A DNA stretch of 64,000 nt from Elmis aenea. Taxonomy: Eukaryota; Arthropoda; Insecta; Coleoptera; Elmidae. Of the stretch, positions 1-9,849 are shown in pieces (position 1 is the stretch's first letter; each line of letters starts with the position of its first letter). The notes under the pieces are model-generated. The model was not told where the DNA came from, ran no database searches, and was given only the letters and a program-made list of their open reading frames with translations. The position numbers were made by a program, and so were the translations under genes. The DNA lies in contig OX393579.1 of assembly GCA_947652605.1 (NCBI GenBank), forward strand, positions 22,589,674-22,653,673, given 5' to 3'.

Positions 1-194
1 GACTCCTTTGTCTTCCAGTCTGCCTCACTTCTCTTTCCCATTTTATTCTTGGTCTTTCTCTATTTCTTTTTCCCTCTATCTGCATTTTCCATCCTATTTT
101 CGCGTATCTACTTTCTGTCATGCGCTTTAATTGTGCAAGCCATGTTAATTGATTCGTCTCAATCTTTTTCTTTATATCTGTTATTTCAGCCATG
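1..194 (-). pseudogene. LINE polyprotein C-terminal tail (partial)
   Basis: Reading the minus strand from 194 to the window edge gives one open frame of about 64 codons. It contains QLTWLAQLKRM followed by GKRNRERPRIKW. This matches the tail seen at the C-terminus of many insect RTE-like LINE polyproteins, with the pattern W..H..RM, a basic GKR.RGRPR..W segment and a variable end. The rest of the element lies outside the window on the left, or the copy is truncated. No catalytic domain is present here, so this is a remnant rather than a gene. Family assignment rests only on this tail pattern. The frame stays open to base 1. Confidence 0.55.
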
Positions 195-599
195 ACTATG
201 TGAAAAACCTTTCCTTCTCTGTACTTCACTCAGCGATATACACAATGCGCGCCCAAGTATAAACAAAAACCAAACACATCTAATAAAATATCCATAACTC
301 TGTAGCAATAACAATGTAAATTAATTTAAAATTTATTTCCTATCATAAAACAAAGGTTGTGTATAATATCTAAGCTTAAGAAATTAATTGTAATGTATTA
401 ATTTATACTTATTAATTATTAAACCTAATTAGCCTTGGTTTTGTTTTCACGTATTGACGTGTGGATTTTAGTTTGCCCAGTTATACTTAATCATTTTCCA
501 ATTATAATCTGCATTTCTTAATATAAAGTATTTATCTGTTCACATATTATTTAGGAAAAATTTAATTAATGTCAGCACTTTTTGCAAAAAAAAACAACA
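195..599. other. AT-rich stretch, nothing recognised
   Basis: No gene, RNA or clear repeat boundary was seen. Short open frames here look like chance. Confidence 0.4.
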
Positions 600-1128
600 A
601 AACTCAATCCTTTATCAATTATCGTTGGGATGTTGTACCACTTTAGTTTTACTAGGTTGTACGCTTTTTTTCACAGCCTACTTTGCATTTTTAAGTTTAT
701 CTTAAAAAAAAAACTTCGTAACTTGCGTATTATTAAAAACAACTACATCAACCCTTATATAATTGGAATGAGAAAAAAATAAGGAGTTTAAATAGGTCAT
801 AGCCAACTAAAGCTTCCATTTAAAAAAAGGTTAGTTTGTGTAATAATTTTTTAACGGCGAGCTTTGTTTTGTACCATAAAATTAATTCTACATAAAAATT
901 CTAAAAGTAATTGTTAAATTTTTTTGATATTTACCGCAGTAACGGATATATGACCCATTATAATTTTTTTTTGTAAAAACTCAAAAACCGGATATGATAG
1001 AATATTTTTGTTAATGGTTCTGAGTTTATCTTAAAAAACTGCATATTTTTGGTAATTTAACCGTTTTTCTATCTTGAATATTAAGCTAGTTACCCATGTT
1101 ATCCCATCGAATTTGGACCACCCTGTAC
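600..1128. repeat. CAGGGTGG-family foldback MITE, copy A (left end unclear)
   Basis: The right terminus ends with the inverse of GTACAGGGTGGTCC at 1112-1128. It is preceded by the segment that reads CTATCTTGAATATTAAG, also present in the copies at 43068, 48636 and 52909. The interior shares the stretch around 'aggtcatagccaactaa' (about 797-813) with those copies. The left TIR could not be recognised, so the start is approximate. Confidence 0.6.
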
Positions 1129-1661
1129 AACTTCTTCTTTTTTTACTAAAGAATCTATAAAACAATATAGAGCCTGAAATTCGAGGGCGTATTTTAGAAA
1201 TGTTAATATGGTATCATCGTTATAGGGAAAGATCACCCGTATAATAAAACACTAAAACGTGATATGAACGATACATTTTTGCTGTTATAAAAAAAATGCC
1301 ACATTTGTCAATGTCATTACATGCAATCGATAAAAACTTTATTCACAGTTTCGAGATTGCACAAAATGAAAGCAAATAAATTATTACAATTAAAATTTAA
1401 TTAATTTTTAAGGGCCGCAATATTTGCTATTATCCTGCAACTGCCAATTTTATCTTATTACTGGCAAGACAAAATTGAAAAGGGATTAATTATTAGGGAT
1501 TGAATTTAGTTTGCATCATTAATTCTTTGCGTTAATTAAACTTTTCCGAGTGGGAGTGAGTTTAGAATGAAATAATCTGTGTAATTAACGGGTCTGTTAT
1601 TAACTTTTGATATTAATCTTATTGAAACTGCAGAACTGACTTGACCAGGATACAAAACATA
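1129..1661. other. Intergenic, nothing recognised
   Basis: AT-rich single-copy-looking DNA; no gene or repeat boundary found. Confidence 0.35.
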
Positions 1662-2616
1662 CAGGGTGCGCCATTAGTGCGATGAAGTCCATTATTGCCC
1701 TTAATGTCGACTTAATAAAAAAAAGTTTTTATTGAAACTTATAGTATTTCTACACGTGCATGTTTTAAAATTAGTTTCAAGTATACAGGGTGTTTCATAA
1801 AAGTGGGGCGTCACTAAAAATATTTTTTTTAAATTGAACACCCAGTATATTTTTGCATAATCGAATTCAGCAAGAAAATCTCCATATGACAGTATTTTGT
1901 TTTTTTCATTTTTTTGCGACGTTGCCAATTTATCTTAAAAAATCTTTGAATTTCCAGAAAAACAGGGTACAATACTTGTCAAGAGCACAACGTTATGAGT
2001 AATAATTGGCAAATGATATTTTGCACATACAAAGTCAAAATGTGTAGTCATAGTCTAAATACATCAAAATTAATTTATATTATACAGGGTGTTTCTTACA
2101 GATGTGCCAACTTCCCAATTTTCAAACATCAATAACTTTATTTTTTCAAATGGAACACCCTGTATATTATTAGGTCGTTTTGTTGCATTTTTGTTTTTCT
2201 TCAACTTTTCTTAATACTTACCTATACCTAAAACGAATATTTTCTGAGATATTTACATTTTACTTATTCTTATAAGCGTTGTGTAGGAATTTCCTAGTTT
2301 TCTCGGAGTAGGCCCCGACTTTGACAATAGAAACAATAATTTCTGTAGTAACAAATGTCAGAGTAAATTGCTGTCAATTGTTAAAACATAAATAAATGAG
2401 TATAACATATGCAATATGAATTCCCCAAAAAAAGAATTGATTGATACGATCTATGTTGAGGGTGGCGTATTTTCGATGCCCATACAGGGGGGGTATCTCG
2501 GTAATTTTCAGAGATTAAAAAAAAACTTTATTTCAAAAATTAAAAAATATATCAAAAATCTGTTTACGACAATAAATTCCTCTCGAAAAAAGAAATCGAG
2601 ACTACGTACTTAGTTT
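1662..2616. repeat. CAGGGTGCGCC repeat, copy 1 (about 950 bp)
   Basis: Starts CAGGGTGCGCCATTAG and is nearly identical by eye over about 950 bp to 11206-12156. Both end near 'gactacgtacttag'. Nested CAGGGTGTTTC motifs lie inside (about 1787, 2092, with an inverse at about 2155), so the unit may be composite. Both copies keep a short open frame near the right end (2416-2613 here), ending with the same residues SSRKKKSRLRT. I see no known domain in it. Confidence 0.7.
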
Positions 2617-2717
2617 ATTTTAACACATTAATAGGTAATTCGTTTACTGAGAATGTTAATGGTCTCTGGTAGGGATGCAAATAGGGGAACCCGGGGCAGA
2701 ACGGACACTTTAATATA

Positions 2718-3327
2718 CAGGGTGTGTATACCTACATTGGCGGAAGCGCTACACGTGGCGATGTTCTTCGTAAAATTCTAAGTCGAAAGTCTTAATACAA
2801 AAATGTTGTACCATGCTTGCTGTGTCTGCAAGAGGTCCTCAAAGTTTTGACATTTAGTCCTTTAAGAAGCGTTATTATTTAATATTTGTTAATGAAAAAG
2901 CTGCGATTTGGAAAAAAATAAATTTAGAATAATAATTTTTCCTAGATATTGTGTTTTTCCTTTAAAAAATTGGTGTTGAAAATATGTTTATCACTGATTT
3001 GAATGAAAATAATACAAATGGCAACATTGTCATTAGCTGTCATCTCTGGTTTTCTCGTAATTATTTCTAGTTTGTATTAGTATTAGACGATACCTAAAAG
3101 ATTGCATCTATGTTTACGAACTGAATGCTTTCAGTTCGAACTAATATAAATACCTAAGTAAAAATTGCTGATAAAAAAAATGTCTAAACGCAAATCAATG
3201 GATGCAATGCTGCCAAATTTTTGTTTTTTTAAATGGTTCCCGAGGCCATAGGAGGGTACAACATTTTTTTATTAAGATTTTCGACGAAGAACATCACCAC
3301 GTGTAGCGCCAATTTATACACACCCTG
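2718..3327. mobile_element. CAGGGTGTGTATA MITE with about 90-bp inverted ends
   Basis: The left end CAGGGTGTGTATA (2718) and the inverse right end (to 3327) share a long imperfect terminal inverted repeat. It continues through a GCGCTACACGTGG segment, GATGTTCTTCGT and AAAATGTTGTACC. Each side is flanked by TATA, which fits a TA target duplication. There is no coding capacity. This is probably a non-autonomous Tc1/mariner-type element; the superfamily is inferred from the TA flank and the similar CAGGGTG ends nearby. Confidence 0.65.
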
Positions 3328-3511
3328 TATAAATAGTTGTAATTTATTAATTTAATGTATGAAAAATCTGATAATTTGTATTTGTATTCTCTGTTTATTC
3401 GGTTTTTAAAATTTAATTACAAATTAAATAATAATCTTAAACTATAAAGTGTAAATTCAGAAAGAAAAAAAAAAGGCAAACGGTTCATCTTCCCCGGGGT
3501 TGGGGCTGAAC

Positions 3512-3829
3512 TAGGGATTGCGATCCCGATCAAATTTTACGATCCCGGGATTTCGGGATTGAAGATGTTTAATCCCGGGATCCCGGGATCCCGGGATTAT
3601 ATGTAATGTGAAGTATTTGCTTAAAAACAGAAGCATCGTTTAACTTATTCACGTTGAGTAGATACCAACTATGAGCAATTTTTTTTTACAAAATAATGTA
3701 CTTATAGTTACATTTTTTAAATCCCGAAAATTCCGGGATTCTACATTTAAAATCCCGGGATTTTCGAGACCAAAAAGCGACCGGGATCCCGGGATCCCGG
3801 GATCCCGAATCCCGTGATTGCAATCCCTA
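3512..3829. mobile_element. hAT-type MITE with CCCGGGAT arrays
   Basis: Ends are TAGGGATTGCGATCCC and the inverse of TAGGGATTGCAATC. Arrays of GATCCCGGGATCCCGG lie just inside both ends (about 3540-3598 and 3720-3816). Flanking octamers are ggctgaac (3504-3511) and cgcagaac (3830-3837), 6 of 8 matching, so an aged 8-bp duplication is plausible. There is no coding sequence. The hAT assignment comes from the end motif and the 8-bp duplications of sister elements at 13712 and 57968. Confidence 0.6.
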
Positions 3830-4002
3830 CGCAGAACAGAACCTTCTTTGCAAAATTGTTTAATTTGTTAAAAAGAGTCAAAGTAGTCATAGTAGAACAT
3901 AATTGAGCTTATTACTCGAACAGCGTAATAATAATAATGTAGATATTTTAAAGATATATGCTTAACAAACTTTAAATTAATTTTTTTTTTTTTTTTTTTT
4001 TT

Positions 4003-4046
4003 AAACACCTTAGGTGTTTGGGTTATTAATACTGGTCTAATAGACC
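4003..4046 (-). other. Two hairpins at the LINE 3' terminus
   Basis: Immediately before the poly(A) tail lie two near-perfect inverted repeats: aaacacct/aggtgttt at 4003-4019 (8-bp arms, 1-base centre) and ggtcta/tagacc at 4034-4046 (6-bp arms, 1-base centre). In RNA they could form small stems at the very 3' end, where LINE reverse transcriptase starts copying. A role in template recognition is inference. Confidence 0.5.
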
Positions 4047-4188
4047 AACCATCAATTTTTTTCTAGTAAATCTTAAAACTAAATACTTAACAACTAGTGT
4101 CCATCCATTGATGTCTTCTAGATTGTTCTGACTATATTCTATGCACTCTCACTCGCGCACTATGCTCAGCTTTTACACAGAAAACACA

Positions 4189-6855
4189 CTACACGAGTTC
4201 AAACGGCTTGGTCCTCTTCAATCTTCGGACAAGGTGTTGGTTGTCCAGCAGTTGAAGAGCTTCTGCATTCTCATGATGGTGGAGTCTGGCTTCATGTATA
4301 CCAGCAAACCTTTTGATTTCTTCCTTAACCATTGGTATACCAAGGTCTCGATGAAGATCACTGTTGCGGACGTACCATGGAGCGTTTACCATATTACGTA
4401 GCACTTTGTTTTGGAAAGTCTGGATAGATGTAATATTGCTGTCTTTGGTGCAACCCCAAAGTTGAATACCATAAAGCCACACCGGTTTCAGGACCTGTTT
4501 GTATATTAGGATCTTATTATAAATTGATAATTTGGAATATCTTCCAAGAAGCCAAAAATACTGTCTGTATTTTAGATTAAGTTCATTTTTTTTCTTTTTA
4601 ACATGTTCTTTCCATCGCAATTTTGCGTCAAGGGTCATGCCAAGATATTTCGCTTGATTTTCATATGGCACTATAGTCCCATTTATATTAAGTAGCGGTG
4701 GATCCGTTATCCTTTTATTTGTAAAATTGACGTGGATGGACTTTGACTCGTTAAGCTTAATTTTCCATTGTTTGGTCCAATTGAGCATTACGTTACTGGC
4801 TGTTTGCAACTCTCTAGTGGATGTTTGCTGATCTTTGCCTACTGCAAGTAATACAGTGTCGTCTGCAAATGTAGCTACAGTAACTTCTTCTAGTACTGGT
4901 ATATCACTAGTGTATAACAAATAAAGGACAGGACCAAGGACGCTACCCTGTGGTACGCCTGCTTTTATCTCCTTCAAGTCGGAGTATTCGTCTTCTTGTT
5001 TTATTCTGTAGAGTCTGTCAGAGATGTATGATGTTAAGATATCTACGTATTGCTTAGGAAGCGTTTTGTTAATTTTATGTATCAATCCTTTGTGCCATAC
5101 TTTATCGAAAGCTGCTGCAACGTCTAAGAAAACTGCAGAGCAGACTTGCTTTCCTTCGAGGGCTTGTTCAATTACATCAGTTATGCGGTGTACTTGGTCG
5201 ATAGTCGAGTGTTTCTGTCTAAAGCCAAATTGGTAGTCTGGAATTAGCTTACTATTTTCTATTAACGGTCTTAATCTTTTTAAGAGAAGTTTTTCGAATA
5301 ATTTTGAAATAATCGGTAGTAGAGATATAGGCCTATATGATTTGACATCATTCGGTGGTTTGCCCGTTTTGGGCAGCATGATTACTTCCGCTACTTTCCA
5401 ACTACTAGGAACGTGTTTTAATCTAAACGTTGCGTTAAACAAATAAGTAAGCATGACTATGCCTTTTCTGGGCAATTGCTTTAATATCTCACCTGTGATC
5501 AAGTCAAATCCAGGTGCCTTTTTTGAATGTAACTTGTTTTTTATTACCTCGACTACTTCTTTTGGGGTAACGGGAGTAATATTTTCTGTTCTTGGGTTAT
5601 TTACTTCTTCCAATACATTATTCACATGTATCTCATTAGGTGTGAAAATGTTCGCTAAGTGATCAGCGAACAAGTCTGCTTTCTGTTTGTTGGTTCTAGC
5701 CCATGTGCCTGCGTCCTTTTTGATAGGAGGAATTGACATGGTAGGTCTCTTAATCTTTTTTGTCGCTTTCCAAAGGGAGTAGTGGGTTTCTTCATCTGCC
5801 GTTAGGTTTTTCAGGTAGGAACTCATTGATTCTTCTTTAATCTTTTGTATTTCTCTTTTGAGTTTCTGTGTTTTATTATTTAGGAAAGTTTTATCAGACG
5901 GATCCCTCGATTGCTGCCATCTTCTCCTTGCTCTCCTTTTTTCTCTGACTAGCTCTCTGATTTCAATCGGAAAATTAACTCCTTTAGTTATATGGGTGAT
6001 TTCTTTAGTGTTGTTAAACGCCACTGTTTGGATTAATCTGGTAAATTTCTCGGCTTCTTCCTCCAGTTGTTTAATTGTTTTTAGGCTAACGTTTAAGTTG
6101 ATGTTTCTTTGGAGTTCGATTCTGAAACTTTCCCAATCTGTAGTTTTGTTGACTAGTACTGGTCGAGCCTCTTTCCTGATAATTCTTTCGCTCAACGTTA
6201 GTATAGCTGCTGAGTGATCAGAATCCAGATCTAAGTTTTCTTCCACTTCGGTGAAATTGGGCGATACCTTTCTTGAGATAAAGAAGTCTATCAGATCAGG
6301 TATTTTATTTGGGTCGGTTGGCCAGTATGTGGGTTTACCTGTAGAATGATAATTGCATCCTATTTCTCTGACTGCTTTTCTTAACTCACTACCTTTGGTA
6401 TTGGTTAGTCTGGATCCCCAGTCGACATGCTTAGCATTAAAATCACCACCTACAATGAATCTTTCACCAAGATGTTGCAGTAGTGATTTGTAGTCCTCTT
6501 TCTTAAGTTTATGTTTTGGTGGACAATATATCGCACCAACTTTTAGGTTTTGCTTGGTAGATTTAATGCCAATCATGGCGAGTTGTATCTTTTCATCTTG
6601 CAGATGGCATTCTTCATAATGGTTGATAGATTCTTTGATGATAACTGCACTACCCCCTTTGGCTTGATTGTCCGGGTGAATGGTGTGATACACTTTATAT
6701 CCTTTTATCCTTAGGTAAGATTGTGTTGTTAGATGCGTCTCTGAAATAAGGCACACATCAATATGTTGGTAGTTCAAAAACACTTCAAGTTCTTGTTTTT
6801 TGTTCAGAATGCCATTGGCATTCCATATGGCAATCCGTAAGTCTTGCTGTTCCAT
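4189..6855 (-). CDS. LINE ORF2: APE endonuclease and reverse transcriptase
   Basis: Intact 888-residue frame. Residues 5-222 form an apurinic-like endonuclease that would nick the target: AIWNANG (9-15), ISETHL (37-42), GGDFNAKH (136-143) and the SDH catalytic pair (212-214). Residues about 490-760 form the reverse transcriptase: YRPISLLP (507-514), FGFRQKHST (543-551), FLDVAAAFD (576-584, first catalytic Asp at 578), GVPQGSVLGP (633-642) and FADD (663-666, catalytic Asp 665/666). YLGMTLD marks the thumb side. No RNase H is seen. The ATG overlaps the ORF1 stop as TAATG, so translation is probably by reinitiation from the bicistronic RNA. All catalytic motifs are present, so the enzyme could be active, but the ORF1 partner carries a stop. 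Length and order fit the Jockey clade. Confidence 0.95.
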   Translation of the reverse strand: MEQQDLRIAIWNANGILNKKQELEVFLNYQHIDVCLISETHLTTQSYLRIKGYKVYHTIHPDNQAKGGSAVIIKESINHYEECHLQDEKIQLAMIGIKSTKQNLKVGAIYCPPKHKLKKEDYKSLLQHLGERFIVGGDFNAKHVDWGSRLTNTKGSELRKAVREIGCNYHSTGKPTYWPTDPNKIPDLIDFFISRKVSPNFTEVEENLDLDSDHSAAILTLSERIIRKEARPVLVNKTTDWESFRIELQRNINLNVSLKTIKQLEEEAEKFTRLIQTVAFNNTKEITHITKGVNFPIEIRELVREKRRARRRWQQSRDPSDKTFLNNKTQKLKREIQKIKEESMSSYLKNLTADEETHYSLWKATKKIKRPTMSIPPIKKDAGTWARTNKQKADLFADHLANIFTPNEIHVNNVLEEVNNPRTENITPVTPKEVVEVIKNKLHSKKAPGFDLITGEILKQLPRKGIVMLTYLFNATFRLKHVPSSWKVAEVIMLPKTGKPPNDVKSYRPISLLPIISKLFEKLLLKRLRPLIENSKLIPDYQFGFRQKHSTIDQVHRITDVIEQALEGKQVCSAVFLDVAAAFDKVWHKGLIHKINKTLPKQYVDILTSYISDRLYRIKQEDEYSDLKEIKAGVPQGSVLGPVLYLLYTSDIPVLEEVTVATFADDTVLLAVGKDQQTSTRELQTASNVMLNWTKQWKIKLNESKSIHVNFTNKRITDPPLLNINGTIVPYENQAKYLGMTLDAKLRWKEHVKKKKNELNLKYRQYFWLLGRYSKLSIYNKILIYKQVLKPVWLYGIQLWGCTKDSNITSIQTFQNKVLRNMVNAPWYVRNSDLHRDLGIPMVKEEIKRFAGIHEARLHHHENAEALQLLDNQHLVRRLKRTKPFELV

Positions 6856-8201
6856 TATTTATTTTCTAGTTTATCGAGCCTGTTATTTATTTGGCCCATC
6901 ATTTTCATCATGCTCTGCAGCATCTGCATCATAGATGGATCTGACTCAGACTTAGATGAGGCAGGTTCTCCATGTTTGTTTTTAGTCACTTGAGCGTATG
7001 AAATTCCAGTTATGACATTATTAGGGTTAAACGTTTTTGGTTGATAAGCTGGTTTTTTAGCCTTAATAGCATTGTTCCTTCTCATTTGTAATTCTTTGGC
7101 TATAGTACACCCTCTGTAATTAGCAGGATGTGCTTCTGAGCAGTTTATGCACTTCGCAGGAGTATTCCTAGGTTTAAAGCAGACCGCTGTCAAGTGGTCG
7201 CCTGCGCACTTAACACAAATAGGAGTGCGCTTGCAGAATTTTTGGGTGTGGCCATATCTCTGACATTTTTTGCATTGCGGGATGAGTTTGTTGCTCCTTA
7301 CCGCTTCAATTTTAACCTTCATTGTAGGAACAGCAAGTCTAGTTTTATTAACCCACAAAATTTTATCAATTTTCGACAACTGCCGCTAAAGTGAAGTTAT
7401 ACCGTTTATGTATTGTATGCCATATATTTTGTTAATGTCCTCCGAATTATCGAAGGTCATCATATACAAAGGCAGGCGATTATATTTTACATTAGACCCA
7501 TCTTCTTTAATTTTTTTGAGTTTTTGCGTCACTTCTTTGATTTTGAAGCCTTTGCTTTCCAATTCATCATGGATGGTTTTAGTTTCACAGCTAGGGTGTA
7601 AGTTCTTGACCATGACTCTAATTGGTCTATTAGTTTTATTTTCATAGGTATGCCACTCGAAGTCAGTGTCGTTTATTAATTTGGTTAATTCTCTGTACTC
7701 AGTCTCTGTGTTTACATTGACTTTAATCTGCTTATTGTTTAGCAGGCTGGTGTTGCAGTCAAATCTGCCAATTTGTAACTTTTGTTTTATGTCTTCATAA
7801 TTACTTACATTACTTAGCACAATAGGTGGTGGCTTTATGGTTTTCTGAGGTTTGGTTTCGGAATTAGTACCAATTTTTTCTGGCGATTCGATAGCCTTTC
7901 TTTTTTTGTTCTTTTTTCCTTTTAAAAGCCAGTCAGTTTCTCTGGATACTAGTGCATCTTCATCGTCAGAGTTAACTGGACTATAAGATGTTTTTTTTTG
8001 TTGGGATTTCAAGGTCTCAAGCTCTTTTTTCAGTTCTTCTATTTGTTTTAAGGCCTGTTGTAGTTGAATTTCCATATTTAAATAATTAAAATAATTAATT
8101 TCATTTTCTGATGTGGAAGGAATAGAAATTCCATTATTCGGAACATTTACCGACACCGAAGGTTGGTGTACCTGGGTTTCCGAGATCCCCATGGAATTCA
8201 T
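6855..8201 (-). pseudogene. LINE ORF1: gag-like RNA-binding protein with one amber codon
   Basis: The frame starts at ATG 8201 (MNSMGISETQ) and runs in one phase to TAA at 6857-6855. A single TAG at 7388-7386 (codon 272) splits it into 271 and 176 residues. The N-terminal part has a predicted coiled coil (about 43-69) and a basic KGKKNKKRK cluster (94-102). About 195-271 resembles the PRE_C2HC region of Jockey ORF1 proteins. After the amber come three zinc knuckles: C310-C313-H318-C323, C329-C332-H336-C341 and C351-C354-H358-C365, counting through the stop. In the family this protein coats element RNA and assists its transport to the nucleus. Frame is conserved on both sides of the TAG, so this is a point nonsense change, not a frameshift; readthrough cannot be excluded. 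Confidence 0.85.
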
Positions 8202-8356
8202 TCCAAACCGGTCACCCTGTATAGCAATTGTTCATTATAAGAATGTTTGCGTTTGCATTAACGCGATAGCCTGGCGAACACTGAACTCGCGACGAATGAT
8301 GTCACTCACTCATTTCTCGATCGTAATCACTTTTGTAACACTTATGAGCACTTGAT

Positions 8357-8386
8357 ACGTCTATACTCGACAAATGCCAAACGATT
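8357..8386 (-). promoter_or_regulatory. Possible internal downstream promoter element of the LINE
   Basis: Counting from the 5' edge fixed by the target duplication, AGACGT lies at about +25 to +30. Jockey-type elements of flies use an internal TATA-less promoter with an AGACG-like downstream element near +28. The match is short and the exact +1 is uncertain by a few bases. Confidence 0.3.
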
Positions 8387-8400
8387 ACTTTAAATTAATT

Positions 8401-9380
8401 AAACAAAGAAAAAAATTTAAAAAATTATTTTCATTATTCAAAGTCTGTTAAATAATAGATAGTGCCAACAGAAGGTTACAGTACAAGAAACATATTTAGA
8501 AAAGAAATAAGAAAGAAAAATCGGTCCGTCGTGCCCGTGTCCGTCCTGCCTATGAAATATACAACAGTAAATATACAGGAGCGTAGTCCAAGACTCGTTG
8601 TTTAAGGATATATCAAGAAAAAGTTTAAATCTGAAGCAAATTTTTCTGTTGACTCAAATTATTTTTTATATCCTGAATATCTACAGGCCTTATCTAATTT
8701 ACTCGTTTTTGTTTTTATTATTTCTTTGTTGCCCATTTACTGGGCTAAATATCACTAAATCCATATATTACCTTATCTTTGCAGTTTACCTGAGCGTAGT
8801 GAAAAATTTGCAAAATATAAATGTTTTAATTTTTATAATGAAACAATTGACAGGCGACACGTATTTTGTTTCGGGACCTATTTTTTTGTTGCTACGCCTC
8901 TCTTCACAACGAAGCTTAACCACAAAATATCGTTGTACTAAACAAGATTAGTATTTTTTAGTATTATTCTGGTTCGTTGAACATTTCATTTCGATTGCTG
9001 AACACAACGGAGTTTTAGGAATTTATATATGAATAATGTATTCGATGTGATTTGGAAATGGGTGCTCTAAATATATGGTTCTTCGACGAAAAAAGGTTGA
9101 CATAGCTGCGAATGTTTGGTCTCATCAGGACTTTCAAAATAGCGTGGTTGAACACAGATCCTACAAAGCTAATGTATACGTCTGCGGATTTTACTGAAAA
9201 GCGTCAGGGATTTTCAAATATTAGGGCGTTCAAGGTAAGCTCGGTCGCGTGAACAAATATTTTGTTTCATATTTGATCCCATTGTTAGCGACAGCGATTT
9301 CAGGAGGAAGACATATTGGTTTTGGAATAAACTATCAATAAATATTTTATCGCTTTGTATATTTAAAAAAGTTCGATAAA
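8401..9380. other. AT-rich intergenic stretch
   Basis: No convincing gene. The longest open frames (for example 8598-8951) are hydrophobic, AT-driven and match no domain I recognise. Confidence 0.4.
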
Positions 9381-9439
9381 ATGTGTTTTACTGTATCTTC
9401 ACATGATATTGTAAATACTCTTACATCTAAGCGTTTAAT

Positions 9440-9556
9440 ATGTATTTTGAGTGATGCTTTAATGTACTTTAGAAATATCGGTTCCGAAATATCTCAAACG
9501 GTATCCGAGAAAATGAGGAAAAACCGGAAAAGACGATTTTTGAAAATCCTTTATAA
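9440..9556. repeat. Left part of a split GATTGAAATTCGAG-family repeat
   Basis: Shares 'atctcaaacggtatccgaga' and neighbouring sequence with 12657-12722 and 47087-47150. The matching continuation (from 'ctcctttggaatatgaaata') resumes at about 10729. The repeat therefore appears to have been split by the DNA between, which includes the Harbinger element. Confidence 0.55.
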
Positions 9557-9849
9557 TTCAAAGTCGCGATTTCATAATAAAAATGGCCGCTCTTGTAATT
9601 GCAGCATCGAGTGTTGTAGAGCAACTAATTATTTTGAAGTTGCTATTTGTTGATGATGCTCTAAAATCGTTGGAACACCTATTGGGGACATGATAAATTG
9701 GAAATCTATGACAAACAAATGTATATTATTTGTCTGTTATGTGAAAATATAAAAGTATGGTAGGCTTACGTCAAATGCCGCACTGTCAATATCGCTGTCG
9801 CGACTCTAAAAGTCGCGACTTTAAATGCCACCGTGTGAACTACCCTTAA

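Larger units (their letters stand above)
3983..8386 (-). mobile_element. Full-length Jockey-like LINE with 14-bp target duplication
   Basis: A complete non-LTR retrotransposon of about 4.4 kb on the minus strand. Order 5' to 3': short leader (8386-8202), ORF1 (8201-6855), ORF2 (6855-4189), 3' UTR and a poly(A) tail seen as 20-22 T at 3981-4002. The flanks carry the same 14 bases, actttaaattaatt, at 3969-3982 and 8387-8400. This is the target-site duplication and fixes both ends. Intact ends, a long poly(A) and only one visible nonsense codon suggest a fairly recent insertion. Assignment to Jockey rests on the gag-like ORF1 with three C2HC knuckles, the APE endonuclease, the RT order without RNase H, and the poly(A) tail. 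Confidence 0.9.

Noticed and set aside
4189..6217. Plus-strand open frames opposite the LINE (for example 5858-6217)
   Set aside because: They are antisense shadows of ORF2; codon pattern and domains lie on the minus strand.
8598..8951. 117-codon hydrophobic open frame
   Set aside because: AT-driven composition, no start context or domain; looks like chance.
9062..9200. Possible Tc1/mariner block (reads like WFFDEKR in one frame)
   Set aside because: Only a few residues fit and no neighbouring transposase block follows.
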